Positions 25,830 through 34,815 of a stretch of 51,492 nt of DNA are shown here, one piece after another. Each line of letters begins with the position of its first letter. Within the stretch, counting starts at the first letter, position 1. The stretch is from contig CALVCJ010000004.1 in assembly GCA_944326015.1 (NCBI GenBank), positions 1 to 51,492 of the forward strand. The letters are read 5' to 3'. The notes beneath the pieces were generated by a model. That model had not been told where the DNA came from and searched no databases. It saw only the letters and a list, made by a program, of their open reading frames with translations. The position numbers and the translations under genes are program-made. The stretch is from Candidatus Gastranaerophilales bacterium (GTDB lineage: Bacteria; Cyanobacteriota; Vampirovibrionia; Gastranaerophilales; Gastranaerophilaceae).

Positions 25830-26462
25830 ATGAAGATTTTTCAGGGAATGCATAAATATATATGGATAGAAGTCTGTATATGGTTTTTTATATTATGTAT
25901 CGGGATTGCCTTTATAAGAATTCATCATTACAACAAAGAAAAAGCTCTTGTGACATATCAGATTTTTATGCCTGATGTTGATGGATTGATTGCCGGTTCT
26001 CCTGTGAAATTTATGGGTGTACAGGTCGGGTATATTGAAAAAGTGAAGATTGTATCTGGTGATGTATATTTAAAAATTGTAATTACTGCAAAAGGTCTTG
26101 AATTGCCAAAAGGCTCTGTTGCAACTGTTGAGTTTAGTGGAATGGGCGGTTCAAAGTCTCTTGAAGTTTATCCACCTGATAAAGATAGTCTTGCACAAAA
26201 TAAGCTGATTGTTGTGGAAAGCCCAAAAAGACTACATGATTCATTAGGCTTGCTAAACGAAATGTTTGACAAAATTGGTTCAATCAGTACGAAAGTGTCA
26301 TTTTTTGCGAAAGAAACCGGTTTAACCGATATGAATAAAGGTATTCATACTTATGAAATTCAGACAAATATGACGGTGTTTGATAAGTTGATGAAAAGTT
26401 TTTTAGATATAAAAAAAGAAGGAGTTAAATATGGACAAGACAAAAGTCAGAGTTATAAATAA
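25830..26462 (+). CDS. mlaD: MlaD-like MCE-domain protein
   Basis: MlaD is the periplasmic, membrane-anchored lipid-binding part of the Mla/MCE phospholipid transporter. ATG 25830 fits the leaderless -10 and gives a 210-aa protein with one N-terminal helix (WIEVCIWFFILCIGIAFI). The MCE domain follows: MPDVDGLIAGSPVKFMGVQV, GYIEKVKI, then LPKGSVATVEFSGMGGSKSL and LEVYPP. A helical C-tail would form the hydrophobic channel. The matching permease and ATPase (mlaE, mlaF) lie about 3 kb away on the other strand, so the system is split. Its 3' end overlaps upp by 32 bases. Confidence 0.85.
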   Translation: MKIFQGMHKYIWIEVCIWFFILCIGIAFIRIHHYNKEKALVTYQIFMPDVDGLIAGSPVKFMGVQVGYIEKVKIVSGDVYLKIVITAKGLELPKGSVATVEFSGMGGSKSLEVYPPDKDSLAQNKLIVVESPKRLHDSLGLLNEMFDKIGSISTKVSFFAKETGLTDMNKGIHTYEIQTNMTVFDKLMKSFLDIKKEGVKYGQDKSQSYK

Positions 26463-27081
26463 TCCGGTTGTTTTGTTGAATTTATGTACTATGCGTGATA
26501 AAAATACAGACAGTCAGGGGGTTAGAATTGCCACGAGAAAGATTACTAGATGTCTTTTATATGAAGCTGCAAAAAATCTCCCTATGGTTAATACTGAAAT
26601 TGCCACTCCTCTTGCAACTTTTACTGCAAAGACAGTTGATCCGGATATAAATCTTATAATATCTCCGATATTAAGAGCAGGTCTTATTTTCACTGATGAA
26701 GCAATTGATATATTACCGCAGGCTTGTATAAGGCATATTGGAATGTACAGGGATGAAAAAACTTTAAAACCTGTTTGGTACTATAACAAAGTGCCTATGG
26801 AAGCTCCAAACCCGGAAAAATTTTATATTTACATAACAGATCCTATGCTTGCAACAGGAAATTCTCTTATTGAAGCAATAAAACTTTATGCGGATAAAGG
26901 AATCCCAATAGATAATATTAAGGTAATTTGTATTATTGCAGCCCCGCAAGGAATAGAAAATATACAAAGTCATTATCCTGCTATTGAAATTATAACCGCA
27001 GCAATTGATGATCATTTGAATGAAAAAGGCTATATTGTCCCCGGGATGGGTGATGCAGGGGATAGAATTTTTAATACTTGA
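26431..27081 (+). CDS. upp: Uracil phosphoribosyltransferase
   Basis: Upp makes UMP from uracil and PRPP. The 216-aa length and whole sequence fit the family: MRDKNTDSQGVRIATRKI at the N-terminus, NLIISPILRAGLIFTDEAID, the PRPP loop YIYITDPMLATGNSLIEAI, and the uracil-binding C-terminus PGMGDAGDRIFNT. The GPxGDAGDR loop of typical Upp is seen as MGDAGDR. A ribosome binding site AAGGAG precedes the ATG, which lies inside the end of mlaD. The overlap couples nucleotide salvage with lipid transport on one mRNA without clear functional logic. Confidence 0.94.
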   Translation: MDKTKVRVINNPVVLLNLCTMRDKNTDSQGVRIATRKITRCLLYEAAKNLPMVNTEIATPLATFTAKTVDPDINLIISPILRAGLIFTDEAIDILPQACIRHIGMYRDEKTLKPVWYYNKVPMEAPNPEKFYIYITDPMLATGNSLIEAIKLYADKGIPIDNIKVICIIAAPQGIENIQSHYPAIEIITAAIDDHLNEKGYIVPGMGDAGDRIFNT

Positions 27082-27194
27082 AAGCAGTAATAGATTGAGA
27101 AAATTGCAATCAAGTTTAAAGGGAAATTATTACCTTAAATCGTCTGTCTTCCTGTAACACCATCTACCTTAATCCAATAATAAAATGGATTACT

Positions 27195-27634
27195 TTGTAT
27201 TCGCAGGTAGATACTTCTGCCGCCATTCGTCGATGCGCATTTACACTGGCAGAAGTTTTAATCACTCTAGGAATAATTGGTATAGTTGCTGCGATGACCA
27301 TGCCTTCTTTGATATATAATCATAACAAAAAAGTTGTTGAAGGCCCGTTTGCAAAAATTTTATTCATCTATGAATCAGGCAATAGCACGTGCAGAAGTTG
27401 ATTATGGCGCAAGAGATTTGTGGTTTGAAGATAATAAAGCTTCTGGAGGAAAACTGGGAATTTGCTGTGTATAATAAAGCAACCTGGGATGGGCAGGATA
27501 TTGATACTTTAAAGACGCATTCAACTTATGGCTGTTCAACTGCTTCTTCTGCTTGGCCTGGCTATTGTACTCTCTTGATTCAAGCTAACGGCTGGAAAAT
27601 CCCTGATGATTATCCTTTTAGGGTTAAGTACTGA
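27195..27634 (+). pseudogene. Type IV pilin-like gene, multiply frameshifted
   Basis: The first frame contains RRCAFTLAEVLITLGI followed by IGIVAAMTMPSLIYN, a prepilin methylation motif and hydrophobic helix. It breaks around 27340-27370. A second frame continues as STMNQAIARAEVDYGARDLW and stops at 27476 after GICCV. A third frame gives YNKATWDGQDIDTLKTHSTY and ends NGWKIPDDYPFRVKY. All parts are in the normal pilin order, so this is one decayed gene for an exported pseudopilin. The final 50 bases are duplicated near 30,960. No convincing start or ribosome binding site is left. Confidence 0.8.
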
Positions 27635-27661
27635 TAAATATGGGTGTTGGCTGGTTAGTCG

Positions 27662-28912
27662 TTAATCGAATGTAAATCCGTCAGCCTTAAATCTGTCTAT
27701 GACTTCCTGTAATTGTTCGTCTGAACATACAAATGATAATCTGAAAAATCCTTCACCGTGTTTGCCGAATGCATTACCCGGCACAAGAACTACACCAGAT
27801 TTTCTCAATACGTCCTCGCAGAATTCAAAAGCAGAATCATAACGTTTTGGTATAGGTAACCAGAGGTAAAATGTGGTATGCGGTACACTTTCTTCATCAA
27901 TCGGCCAGCCCAGTTCTCTGAAGCCTTTTACCATTATCGCCTGTTTTCTTGCGTAACCTTTATTTTTTTCTTCTATATACCTGTCTCCTTCATCTGAATT
28001 TAAGATTTCGGCACAGGCTTTTTGAAGTGCTTTAAATATTCCGTTATCAATTGTTGATTTGCCTTTACCAAAACGCTGAACAACATCTTTATTACCGCAA
28101 ACCCAGCCTAAACGCCAACCGGTGACTGCATATGGTTTTGAGAAACTATAAAATTCAATACCGGTATCTTTTGCACCTTCGAGTTCAAAAATACTGAACG
28201 GTTTTTCTTTTTCATCAAAATACATATCGCAGTAAGCAGCATCGGATACAAGAAGAATATCGTATTTTTTGCAGAAATTAATTACAGATTGTACATACTC
28301 TTTTGAAGTTGAGCGCCCTAACGGGTTGTTTGGGTAGTTTATGAATAACGCTTTAATATTTCCCGCTTTATATCCGTCTTTAATTATCTGATGATAAATT
28401 TTTTCAACATCCGGTTGATAATGATTTTCCTTTGTAAGGGGCATAGGATATGCTTTTGCACCTGAGCATTGAATAAACTGCAGATAAGATGCATAACAAG
28501 GATCAGGTACCATAATTACATCTTTTTCAAATTCTTCATGTTTTGGTGTAGTAATAAATCTGACAAGATTTGCAATGCCTTCTTTTGAGCCTATAAGCGA
28601 GAATATTTCTGTTTCCGAGTCTAATTCAACATTGAAACGTTTTTTCATTCTTTGCGCAATTGCTTTTCTAAAATATTGTTCGCCTTTTGGGGTTGAATAC
28701 ATGTGGATTCCGTCTTCATCAAGAAGTTCTTTAAGACGATCTATCAGTCTTTGAGGGGGATTTGCCGTCGGGGCTCCCATAGAAAGAGATATAGGCGCTC
28801 TGTTTTTTGCCGTAAGTTCTTCTTTCAGTCTTGCAGTTTCTTCCTTAAGTCTAAACATTATGTATGTTTCAAGAGACATAACTTCTTTATTAAATAATTT
28901 ATTTATATTCAT
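27662..28912 (-). CDS. PLP aminotransferase, LL-diaminopimelate (DapL)-like
   Basis: A class I/II fold-type I aminotransferase of 416 aa, cytoplasmic. Key parts are ISLSMGAPTANPPQ (substrate loop), the motif INYPNNPLGR, the Asp/Tyr pair in VSDAAYCDM, and the PLP lysine in YSFSKPYAVTGWRLGWVCG. The C-terminus ends GKHGEGFFRLSFVCSDEQLQ with the substrate-carboxylate Arg. LL-DAP aminotransferase would feed lysine and peptidoglycan synthesis, as in cyanobacteria. An aspartate or branched-chain specificity cannot be excluded by eye. It starts nine bases after mlaF. Confidence 0.78.
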   Translation of the reverse strand: MNINKLFNKEVMSLETYIMFRLKEETARLKEELTAKNRAPISLSMGAPTANPPQRLIDRLKELLDEDGIHMYSTPKGEQYFRKAIAQRMKKRFNVELDSETEIFSLIGSKEGIANLVRFITTPKHEEFEKDVIMVPDPCYASYLQFIQCSGAKAYPMPLTKENHYQPDVEKIYHQIIKDGYKAGNIKALFINYPNNPLGRSTSKEYVQSVINFCKKYDILLVSDAAYCDMYFDEKEKPFSIFELEGAKDTGIEFYSFSKPYAVTGWRLGWVCGNKDVVQRFGKGKSTIDNGIFKALQKACAEILNSDEGDRYIEEKNKGYARKQAIMVKGFRELGWPIDEESVPHTTFYLWLPIPKRYDSAFEFCEDVLRKSGVVLVPGNAFGKHGEGFFRLSFVCSDEQLQEVIDRFKADGFTFD

Positions 28913-28921
28913 AATTTTACC

Positions 28922-29647
28922 TCAATTTTCTGATATCATGTGCATTGGTCCTTCAAGAGATGCAGTAACGAATTGTTTCGTGTATTCATTGTTTTGTAAA
29001 AGCATTTGCTCAGGCGTTCCTTCAAAAACAATTTTTCCATCGTAGAGCATTATAACTCGGTCTGCAGTTCTTTTAATTGTAGACATCTGATGTGTTACAA
29101 CGACAGATGCTGCATTGGTTTGATCTTTAAGTCTTACTATATAATTTTCAATCAGCGTTGAAGATATGGGATCGAGACCGGCTGTTGGTTCATCATAGAG
29201 TATTGAATTCGGTTCTGTAACTATTGCACGGGCAAAGCTTACACGTTTTTGCATACCTCCTGAAAGTTCTGAAGGGTATTTGTTTTCTATACCTTTTAAG
29301 CCCACAAGTTCAAGTTTTTCGGTTACAATATTTTTTATTTCTTTTTCGGTATATTTGTTTCTTAAATCCTTTCTTTCATGAAGCGCAAAAGCTATATTGT
29401 CAGAAACATTCAATGAATCAAATAGTGCAGAGTATTGAAAAACCATTGCAATGTCACCTTTGGATGTTATAATTTCCCCTTCATCCGGACTTAAAAGTCC
29501 ACAGATAAGTTTTAGTATGGTGCTTTTGCCTGAACCTGAAAAACCGACTATAGCAAGCGTCTCTCCATTTTCAACTTTAAAGGATACATTATCAATAACG
29601 CGTTTCCCGTCGAATTCTTTGACTAAATTTTTTACTTCAATACTCAT
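28922..29647 (-). CDS. mlaF: MlaF-like ABC transporter ATPase
   Basis: The 241-aa ATPase drives the MCE-type phospholipid transporter. Walker A is GFSGSGKST near residue 35, the Q loop is MVFQYSALFDSL, the signature is ELSGGMQKRVSFARA, Walker B is SILYDEPTAGLDPI, and the switch His lies in VVVTHQM. FDSLNV after the Q loop and GGMQKRV are typical of the MlaF/Ttg2A branch. It lies 19 bases after mlaE on the same strand and precedes the DapL-like gene. Its MCE partner mlaD is encoded about 3 kb away on the opposite strand. Confidence 0.92.
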   Translation of the reverse strand: MSIEVKNLVKEFDGKRVIDNVSFKVENGETLAIVGFSGSGKSTILKLICGLLSPDEGEIITSKGDIAMVFQYSALFDSLNVSDNIAFALHERKDLRNKYTEKEIKNIVTEKLELVGLKGIENKYPSELSGGMQKRVSFARAIVTEPNSILYDEPTAGLDPISSTLIENYIVRLKDQTNAASVVVTHQMSTIKRTADRVIMLYDGKIVFEGTPEQMLLQNNEYTKQFVTASLEGPMHMISEN

Positions 29648-29666
29648 ATATGATTATTTTACCTCT

Positions 29667-30476
29667 TTAAAAGAAAAAAGCTATCGCAAAAAACATATCC
29701 CATATTACAATAGCAACAAAAGACCATACAACAGCTTTTGTTGTGGCTTTCCCTACCCCTTTTGCACCTCCATTGGCATAATATCCGCAACTGCAGCTAA
29801 TCAGTGCTATAGTACCTCCGAAAACCAGAGCTTTCAAAAGACAAACTCCAAGATCTTTCATATATATTCCAAGCCAGGCAGAATCGAAAAATGCTCTATA
29901 ACCCAAACCTGATGTTAGATTTGCCGTAATTGCTCCTGTTATTACACCTACGGCAGATGCAATTATCACAACGGGCGGCATCATAAACATGCCTGCAAGT
30001 ATTCTTGGAACAAAAAGATAGCATATTGGGTTGACTTTTAGGACTTTAATGGCATCGATTTGTTCTGTTACCCGCATTGTGGCAATTTCAGAGGCAAGTG
30101 ATGAACCTATCATTGATATAATTGCAAATCCAGACATTATAACTCCAACTTCTCTTACAATAAGTATTGTCATCAAAAGCCCTACAAAATTGCCTCCGCC
30201 TTGTTTAACCATTTCAAGCGCGACCTGAGATGCTACAATTATTGATGTCATACCAACAATAGAAAGTGTTATGGGAAGTGAGGTTATGCCGAATCTGTAA
30301 CACTGTTCTGTTAATTCTTTTCTGTCAATTTGCAGTTTCAAAATGCATTTAATTGTTTTAATACCGTTTTGTGTTATTTTGCCTAGAGTGTCCAAAAATT
30401 CAGTAACTTTTTCAAATATTCCGGAAAAAATCTTATAAGTAGCTGATTGTTTGTAATATTTTTGTAAAGTCCCCAT
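29667..30476 (-). CDS. mlaE: MlaE-like permease
   Basis: MlaE is the inner-membrane permease of the lipid-asymmetry transporter. ATG 30476 gives 269 aa, the usual size. A longer frame upstream is rejected because it runs into repeat relics, and a TATAAT sits six bases before this ATG. Five to six hydrophobic segments are evident. Typical stretches are YRFGITSLPITLSIVGMTSI, the coupling loop region ISMIGSSLASEIATMRVTEQ followed by IDAIKVL, and MMPPVVIIASAVGVITGAIT. The C-terminus YANGGAKGVGKATTKAVVWS is characteristic of the family. Confidence 0.92.
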   Translation of the reverse strand: MGTLQKYYKQSATYKIFSGIFEKVTEFLDTLGKITQNGIKTIKCILKLQIDRKELTEQCYRFGITSLPITLSIVGMTSIIVASQVALEMVKQGGGNFVGLLMTILIVREVGVIMSGFAIISMIGSSLASEIATMRVTEQIDAIKVLKVNPICYLFVPRILAGMFMMPPVVIIASAVGVITGAITANLTSGLGYRAFFDSAWLGIYMKDLGVCLLKALVFGGTIALISCSCGYYANGGAKGVGKATTKAVVWSFVAIVIWDMFFAIAFFF

Positions 30477-30482
30477 TGCTGA

Positions 30483-30488
30483 ATTATA
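30483..30488 (-). promoter_or_regulatory. -10 box, leaderless start of mlaE
   Basis: On the minus strand TATAAT is followed by exactly six bases (TCAGCA) and the ATG of mlaE. No Shine-Dalgarno is present. Confidence 0.55.
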
Positions 30489-30951
30489 CAAAAAAAGTTT
30501 ATTTTGTGCAATAGATATATTAAAGAAGTAATTAAGTTTTTGGCCTCTGTGCCCGTGTAATGTGTTGAACTGAAAAGTTAACCCGGTGCTTAGTATGGCG
30601 TGTATATTTGTCATCTCGCATGAGTTTCAGGAACTCGATACAAAGAGCCTATCATCACAAGCCGTTAAGTGAAAGACTCCAGCCTATTAAAAGTAACCAT
30701 AAACATTCAGGTGTTATCACGTTGCTTATGCCACCGTATGGGTAAATGCAAAACTTCCTTCCGTTATCAAGGAAGGATAATAACAATCCATACCTCTACC
30801 ACTTACCTCCCTAATCGTGAGGTCGTAAACCATGTAGGAATACCAGAGATTCAGCATGCCTGCTTGCTCCGTCATGCAGAACTTGTTTCAGGATTTTATG
30901 ACTGTTATAATTATAATATAGACCTTCAAGTGTAGCGTATCTATTGTACAA

Positions 30952-31014
30952 GATTAATCCAGTGCAACGACTGGAAAATACCTGATGATTTCCTTTTAGG
31001 GTTAAGTACAGATA
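30952..31014 (+). repeat. Duplicated 3' end of a pilin gene
   Basis: About 45 bases, including CTGGAAAATACCTGATGATT and CCTTTTAGGGTTAAGTAC, match the last codons and stop of the pilin pseudogene at 27,590-27,636 with few changes. No upstream pilin sequence is left. This is a remnant of a second pilin copy. Confidence 0.65.
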
Positions 31015-31113
31015 AAAAAAGTGCTTTTTAAGCTTATTTTACAAAATATTTGTCGAATAATGAGATTTTGATGTTTTTTCTGGTAAAAAAATATTAAATT
31101 ATCCTCTATACCC

Positions 31114-31141
31114 TTGTATAAAAAACTTTAGCACATATAAT
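31114..31141 (+). promoter_or_regulatory. Promoter of pgi
   Basis: TTGTAT (31114-31119), a 16-base spacer and TATAAT (31136-31141) precede pgi. A leader of about 45 bases with GAGAGGGG before the ATG follows. Confidence 0.6.
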
Positions 31142-31194
31142 ATTTGTATAAGATTTACTAACTGAAAGAAAGATTATTTTGAGAGGGGTAAAAT

Positions 31195-32583
31195 ATGATA
31201 ACACTGGACTATAGGTATTCCGATGAAATGGTTATAGGTCATGATAACGGCTTAAATCTGCATGATGAATTTGATAAATATAAGGATACTATAGCTCATA
31301 TTATTGCTGATTTGAATAAAAGAAAGGACAAGCCCGGCCAGTGGCTGCAATGGATGAATCTTGGTTACAGCGAGGAAACAGTGTGGTATGTAAAAGAATA
31401 TGCTGCTATGGTTCAGGGACGCTTTGATAATATTTTAGTCCTTGGTATTGGTGGTTCTGCACTTGGTGGTATTGCAATTACAGAGGCTCTTTTAAAACCT
31501 TACTGGAATTTGCTTTCTGATGAACAAAGAAACGGTCTGCCAAAAATTTTCTTTTTGGATAACATTGATCCTGATACAATTAAAGGACTTTTAGATATTC
31601 TTGATTTAAAAAGAACACTTGTTAATGTAATTACAAAATCCGGTTCTACAGCAGAAACCATGTCACAATTTATGATTGTTAAGGATAGATTGGAAAAAGA
31701 GTTAGGTGATAATTACAGGTACAATATAGTAGCTACTACTGATAAAAAAACAGGTATTTTAAGACAAATTGCAGAGCAGGAAGGCTATAAAACTTTTGTT
31801 GTTCCAGATGATGTCGGAGGAAGATTTTCCGTATTTTCTGCTGTGGGTTTATTGCCTATGGCTCTTGTTGGTATTGATGTGGATGACGTGATAAACGGTA
31901 TTAAAGATATGGATCTTGCATTGAAGAATACCGATATTTATGAAAATATTGCAGCGCAAAATGCTTTAATTCACTATTTAATGGATACCGTAAAAGGTAA
32001 AAATTTATCTGTAATGATGCCTTATTCTAGCAAATTAAAATACGTTTCAGACTGGTACGTTCAATTGTGGGCTGAGTCTTTGGGGAAAAATAAAGATAAA
32101 AATGGTAATGATGTTCATATAGGTCCTACTCCTATTAAGGCTCTCGGAGCAACTGATCAGCATTCACAAATCCAGCTATATAATGAAGGCCCTAATGACA
32201 AAATTATAAATTTTGTAAGAGTCGCTGAATTTGATAATATTATGGAAATCCCAAATATTTTTGAATACACGGGAATTGGATATCTCGGGGGCAAGACGAT
32301 TAATCAACTTATTAATGCTGAGGCTGATTCAACAAGAGTTGCGTTGTCTGATTACAACAGACCGACAGTTACAATTACTCTAGAAAAAGTTGACGGTTAT
32401 AATGTTGCTCAACTTCTTTATATGCTGGAAGTTCAAACTGCTATTGCTGGCGAGCTTTATAATATCAATACGTTTGATCAGCCCGGTGTTGAACAGGCAA
32501 AAAATTATACTTATGCCATGATGGGTAGAGCAGGATATGAAGAATCGGCTCAGATAATTAAAGAAAAAATGGCTCTGGCATAA
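31195..32583 (+). CDS. pgi: Glucose-6-phosphate isomerase
   Basis: Pgi interconverts glucose-6-phosphate and fructose-6-phosphate. The 462-aa length is that of the short bacterial form. Two SIS-type halves are visible. The first has LVLGIGGSALGGIAITEALL and the sugar-phosphate site ITKSGSTAETMSQFMIV. The second has GGRFSVFSAVGLLPMAL, the catalytic Glu region LWAESLGKNKDKNGNDVHIG, and ATDQHSQIQLYNEGPNDKII. The C-terminus includes FDQPGVEQAKNY with the conserved Lys. The ribosome binding site is GAGAGGGG. It leads a short operon with a secreted protein and trxB. Confidence 0.96.
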   Translation: MITLDYRYSDEMVIGHDNGLNLHDEFDKYKDTIAHIIADLNKRKDKPGQWLQWMNLGYSEETVWYVKEYAAMVQGRFDNILVLGIGGSALGGIAITEALLKPYWNLLSDEQRNGLPKIFFLDNIDPDTIKGLLDILDLKRTLVNVITKSGSTAETMSQFMIVKDRLEKELGDNYRYNIVATTDKKTGILRQIAEQEGYKTFVVPDDVGGRFSVFSAVGLLPMALVGIDVDDVINGIKDMDLALKNTDIYENIAAQNALIHYLMDTVKGKNLSVMMPYSSKLKYVSDWYVQLWAESLGKNKDKNGNDVHIGPTPIKALGATDQHSQIQLYNEGPNDKIINFVRVAEFDNIMEIPNIFEYTGIGYLGGKTINQLINAEADSTRVALSDYNRPTVTITLEKVDGYNVAQLLYMLEVQTAIAGELYNINTFDQPGVEQAKNYTYAMMGRAGYEESAQIIKEKMALA

Positions 32584-32590
32584 GGTTGAT

Positions 32591-33091
32591 ATGAATATTT
32601 TCAAAAATTTAATTTTAATATTTTTGTTATTTTACGGTGTATGTGTTTTTGCCGCAACTTTAAAAGGTAGCGTTAGATCAATTGATAGAGTTCCGAAAAT
32701 TGTCTACGGAACCTGGAGAGTTGTTGCTAAAATTGATAAGCAAACAGGCAATAGTATTAATTTTAGACCGAATACCGTTCAGGTATGGAACTTATCCCGT
32801 GCGGGTAACGTCATAAATTTAAACAATCCGTTTACGGGAGCAAGTGCTTCTGTAACACTGGATTATGTTGACGGAAATATCATCCGTTTTTCAAAAACAG
32901 ATGAGTATGCTGGTAATAAAAGATTAACTGATACTGTTGATTTAAAACTTGACGGAAATACTTTTACCGGTGTAAATTATTTAACTTTAGAAACCTTTTC
33001 AAATCACGATAAATCTTTGATAAAAAAAGATAGTGCAATATATATTTTAAAAGGTGAAAAAATATCAGGTTCAGGTATTACAGAAAAATGA
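32591..33091 (+). CDS. Secreted hypothetical protein, 166 aa
   Basis: A signal peptide (MNIFKNLILIFLLFYGVCVFA) is followed by a beta-rich domain of about 140 residues: YGTWRVVAKIDKQTG, VQVWNLSRAGNVINLNNP, FTGASASVTLDYVDGNIIRF and YLTLETFSNHD. It looks like a small periplasmic or surface beta-sandwich. There are no cysteines in the mature part, and no catalytic motif was recognised. It lies 7 bases after pgi and 10 before trxB, so it is co-transcribed with them, but no functional link is obvious. Confidence 0.65.
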   Translation: MNIFKNLILIFLLFYGVCVFAATLKGSVRSIDRVPKIVYGTWRVVAKIDKQTGNSINFRPNTVQVWNLSRAGNVINLNNPFTGASASVTLDYVDGNIIRFSKTDEYAGNKRLTDTVDLKLDGNTFTGVNYLTLETFSNHDKSLIKKDSAIYILKGEKISGSGITEK

Positions 33092-33101
33092 GGGTTAGAA
33101 A

Positions 33102-34037
33102 ATGGAGCAATTAAATTTTGATACGGTTATTTTAGGCGGCGGTCCGGCAGGTTTATCTGCAGCAATATATGCCTCAAGGGGTGCTGTTTCAACTGCGATT
33201 GTTGATATAAATATGCTTGGCGGTCAGCCTTCAAATTATTTGGAACTCGAGAATTATCCGGGATTTCAGATTGTCGGTGGGTACGATTTAATGGAAAAAT
33301 TTGAACAACATGCGGATAAGTTTGGTGTTCATAAGTATCCATTGCAGGAAATTGAAAGAGTTGATTTAAAAAATAAAATAGTGAAAACTAAAGAATATGA
33401 ATTTAAAGCAGCAACAATAATAATAGCAACAGGTGCGCAGCCAATGAAATTAGGTGTTCCCGGTGAAAAAGAATTTGTCGGACGAGGAGTTAGTTATTGT
33501 GCTGTTTGTGACGGTGCTTTTTATAAAAATAAAGTTGTTGTAGTGGTTGGCGGTGGTAATGCTGCTGTTGAAGAAGCAATGTATTTGACAAAATTTGCCG
33601 ATAAAATTTACGTCATTCACAGACGCAATGAGCTGCGTGCTGACCGTATTATACAGGATCGGGCATTTAAGAATGAAAAAATCGAGTTTATCTGGGATTC
33701 TGTTGTAAAAGAAATCAAGGGAGATAATCTTGTAAATACTGTGGTTCTGGAAAATGTTAAAACAAAAGAAATTTTTAATCTTCAGGCTGACGGGGTATTT
33801 CCGTATATTGGAATGACTCCGAATGTGGAATTTTTTACAGGGCAGCTTGAGCAGGATTCAAGAGGTTTTATTGTAACAGATGATGTAATGGCAACTTCTG
33901 TTGTTGGCGTTTTTGCTGTAGGTGATGTCAGAACTACTCCTTTGCGGCAGGTTATTACAGCCGCTTCCGATGGCGCTGTCGGAGCTGTTTATGCTGTGAA
34001 ATATATCGAATCTAATAAAGAAGCAGTGTCAGCTTAA
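33102..34037 (+). CDS. trxB: Thioredoxin reductase
   Basis: TrxB reduces thioredoxin with NADPH through FAD. The 311-aa protein shows the FAD motif GGGPAGLSAAIYASRG at the N-terminus, followed by LENYPGF. The redox pair is CAVC in VSYCAVCDGAFYKNK near residue 132. The NADPH Rossmann motif is VVVGGGNAAVEEAMYL with the phosphate-binding HRRNELRA, and the second FAD motif is GVFAVGDVRTTPLRQVITAA. The active site is CAVC, a common variant of CATC. GAGGGTTAGAAA precedes the start. Confidence 0.96.
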   Translation: MEQLNFDTVILGGGPAGLSAAIYASRGAVSTAIVDINMLGGQPSNYLELENYPGFQIVGGYDLMEKFEQHADKFGVHKYPLQEIERVDLKNKIVKTKEYEFKAATIIIATGAQPMKLGVPGEKEFVGRGVSYCAVCDGAFYKNKVVVVVGGGNAAVEEAMYLTKFADKIYVIHRRNELRADRIIQDRAFKNEKIEFIWDSVVKEIKGDNLVNTVVLENVKTKEIFNLQADGVFPYIGMTPNVEFFTGQLEQDSRGFIVTDDVMATSVVGVFAVGDVRTTPLRQVITAASDGAVGAVYAVKYIESNKEAVSA

Positions 34038-34040
34038 TTA

Positions 34041-34697
34041 TTATACTGTTATATCAATAAATTTTTCCTGTTCACCAACATTTGTAATTTTTAATTTGTT
34101 CAAATCTGTGGAATCAAATTGAAATATGTTTGCGGATGAAAAAAATGCAGGACGTGTTTGGTTTTGGTAAGGGGTTATAAAATATTCGAATCCCTTGCTA
34201 AATCTATTTTTAAACAAGTTTTTGATTTTTTCAATTATAGGATTTGGTACAGCTTCCAATTTTCCATAATCTTTATATCCTCTTATATTAAAGAATATTT
34301 TTGGTTTGTAGTCAGTATCAATATAAGGAGCGTAAGTTTCAAGTTGTTTGGCTATAGCAGATGTTTGTCCGTCTGTATTTGTTGGAACATAGTGAGAAAG
34401 AATACATAGCTTGCGGTTATCTTTTAATTTTAAAATAACTCCTACAGAATTACATCCGTTTAGGGCATCTGTATAACTTGTTGTTATACCGTTTTTTGAA
34501 ATTATTGCAGCTATACAATGATTCATGTCAACATGAACTATGCTTTTGTCACCTTTGCTTATCATTTTTGCAAGCACCATTTCTGGCATGGCATTGAGAC
34601 TTTCAATGTTGTGTCTTGAATATGGTGACAGTTTAGGTAAAACTTTTCTTGTTAAATTTATAATACCTTCCACCATATTGATATAAAGTTTTTTCAC
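34041..34697 (-). CDS. Hypothetical protein, 218 aa
   Basis: The frame opens with GTG at 34697; an ATG at 34676 (211 aa) is an equally possible start, with AAGAGGTG somewhat far upstream. The middle region KMISKGDKSIVHVDMNHCIA, YTDALNGCNSVGVILKL and LCILSHYVPTNTDGQTSAIA alternates hydrophobic strands and a helix, and has a conserved-looking GCNSVG turn. This resembles a small alpha/beta enzyme or CheD-like fold, but no catalytic triad is certain. No signal peptide. It converges on trxB with a 3-base gap. Confidence 0.6.
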   Translation of the reverse strand: MKKLYINMVEGIINLTRKVLPKLSPYSRHNIESLNAMPEMVLAKMISKGDKSIVHVDMNHCIAAIISKNGITTSYTDALNGCNSVGVILKLKDNRKLCILSHYVPTNTDGQTSAIAKQLETYAPYIDTDYKPKIFFNIRGYKDYGKLEAVPNPIIEKIKNLFKNRFSKGFEYFITPYQNQTRPAFFSSANIFQFDSTDLNKLKITNVGEQEKFIDITV

Positions 34698-34815
34698 CTC
34701 TTGAGATTGACTAAAAAAAATATGTTGTAAATTTTTGTAACAATTATTTTATGCTATGAGAAAATTCTTCTTTTTTTCAGATTATACTATCGTATTAACT
34801 AAAAAGGAGAAAATA

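Larger units (their letters stand above)
30477..31113. other. Long intergenic region with repeat and pilin relics
   Basis: No convincing gene is present. It holds a decayed palindromic-repeat piece (GTCATGCAGAACTTGTTTCAG at about 30,874), another near 30,611-30,637 (GTCATCTCGCATGAGTTTCAG), a CTTCC/GGAAG hairpin around 30,752-30,775, and a pilin 3'-end remnant. An 88-codon frame at 30,669 translates the repeat and has no supporting start signal. Confidence 0.5.

Noticed and set aside
30669..30935. 88-codon open frame in the mlaE-pgi gap
   Set aside because: It has no ribosome binding site, and its end (RHAELVSGF) is simply a translation of the dispersed repeat.
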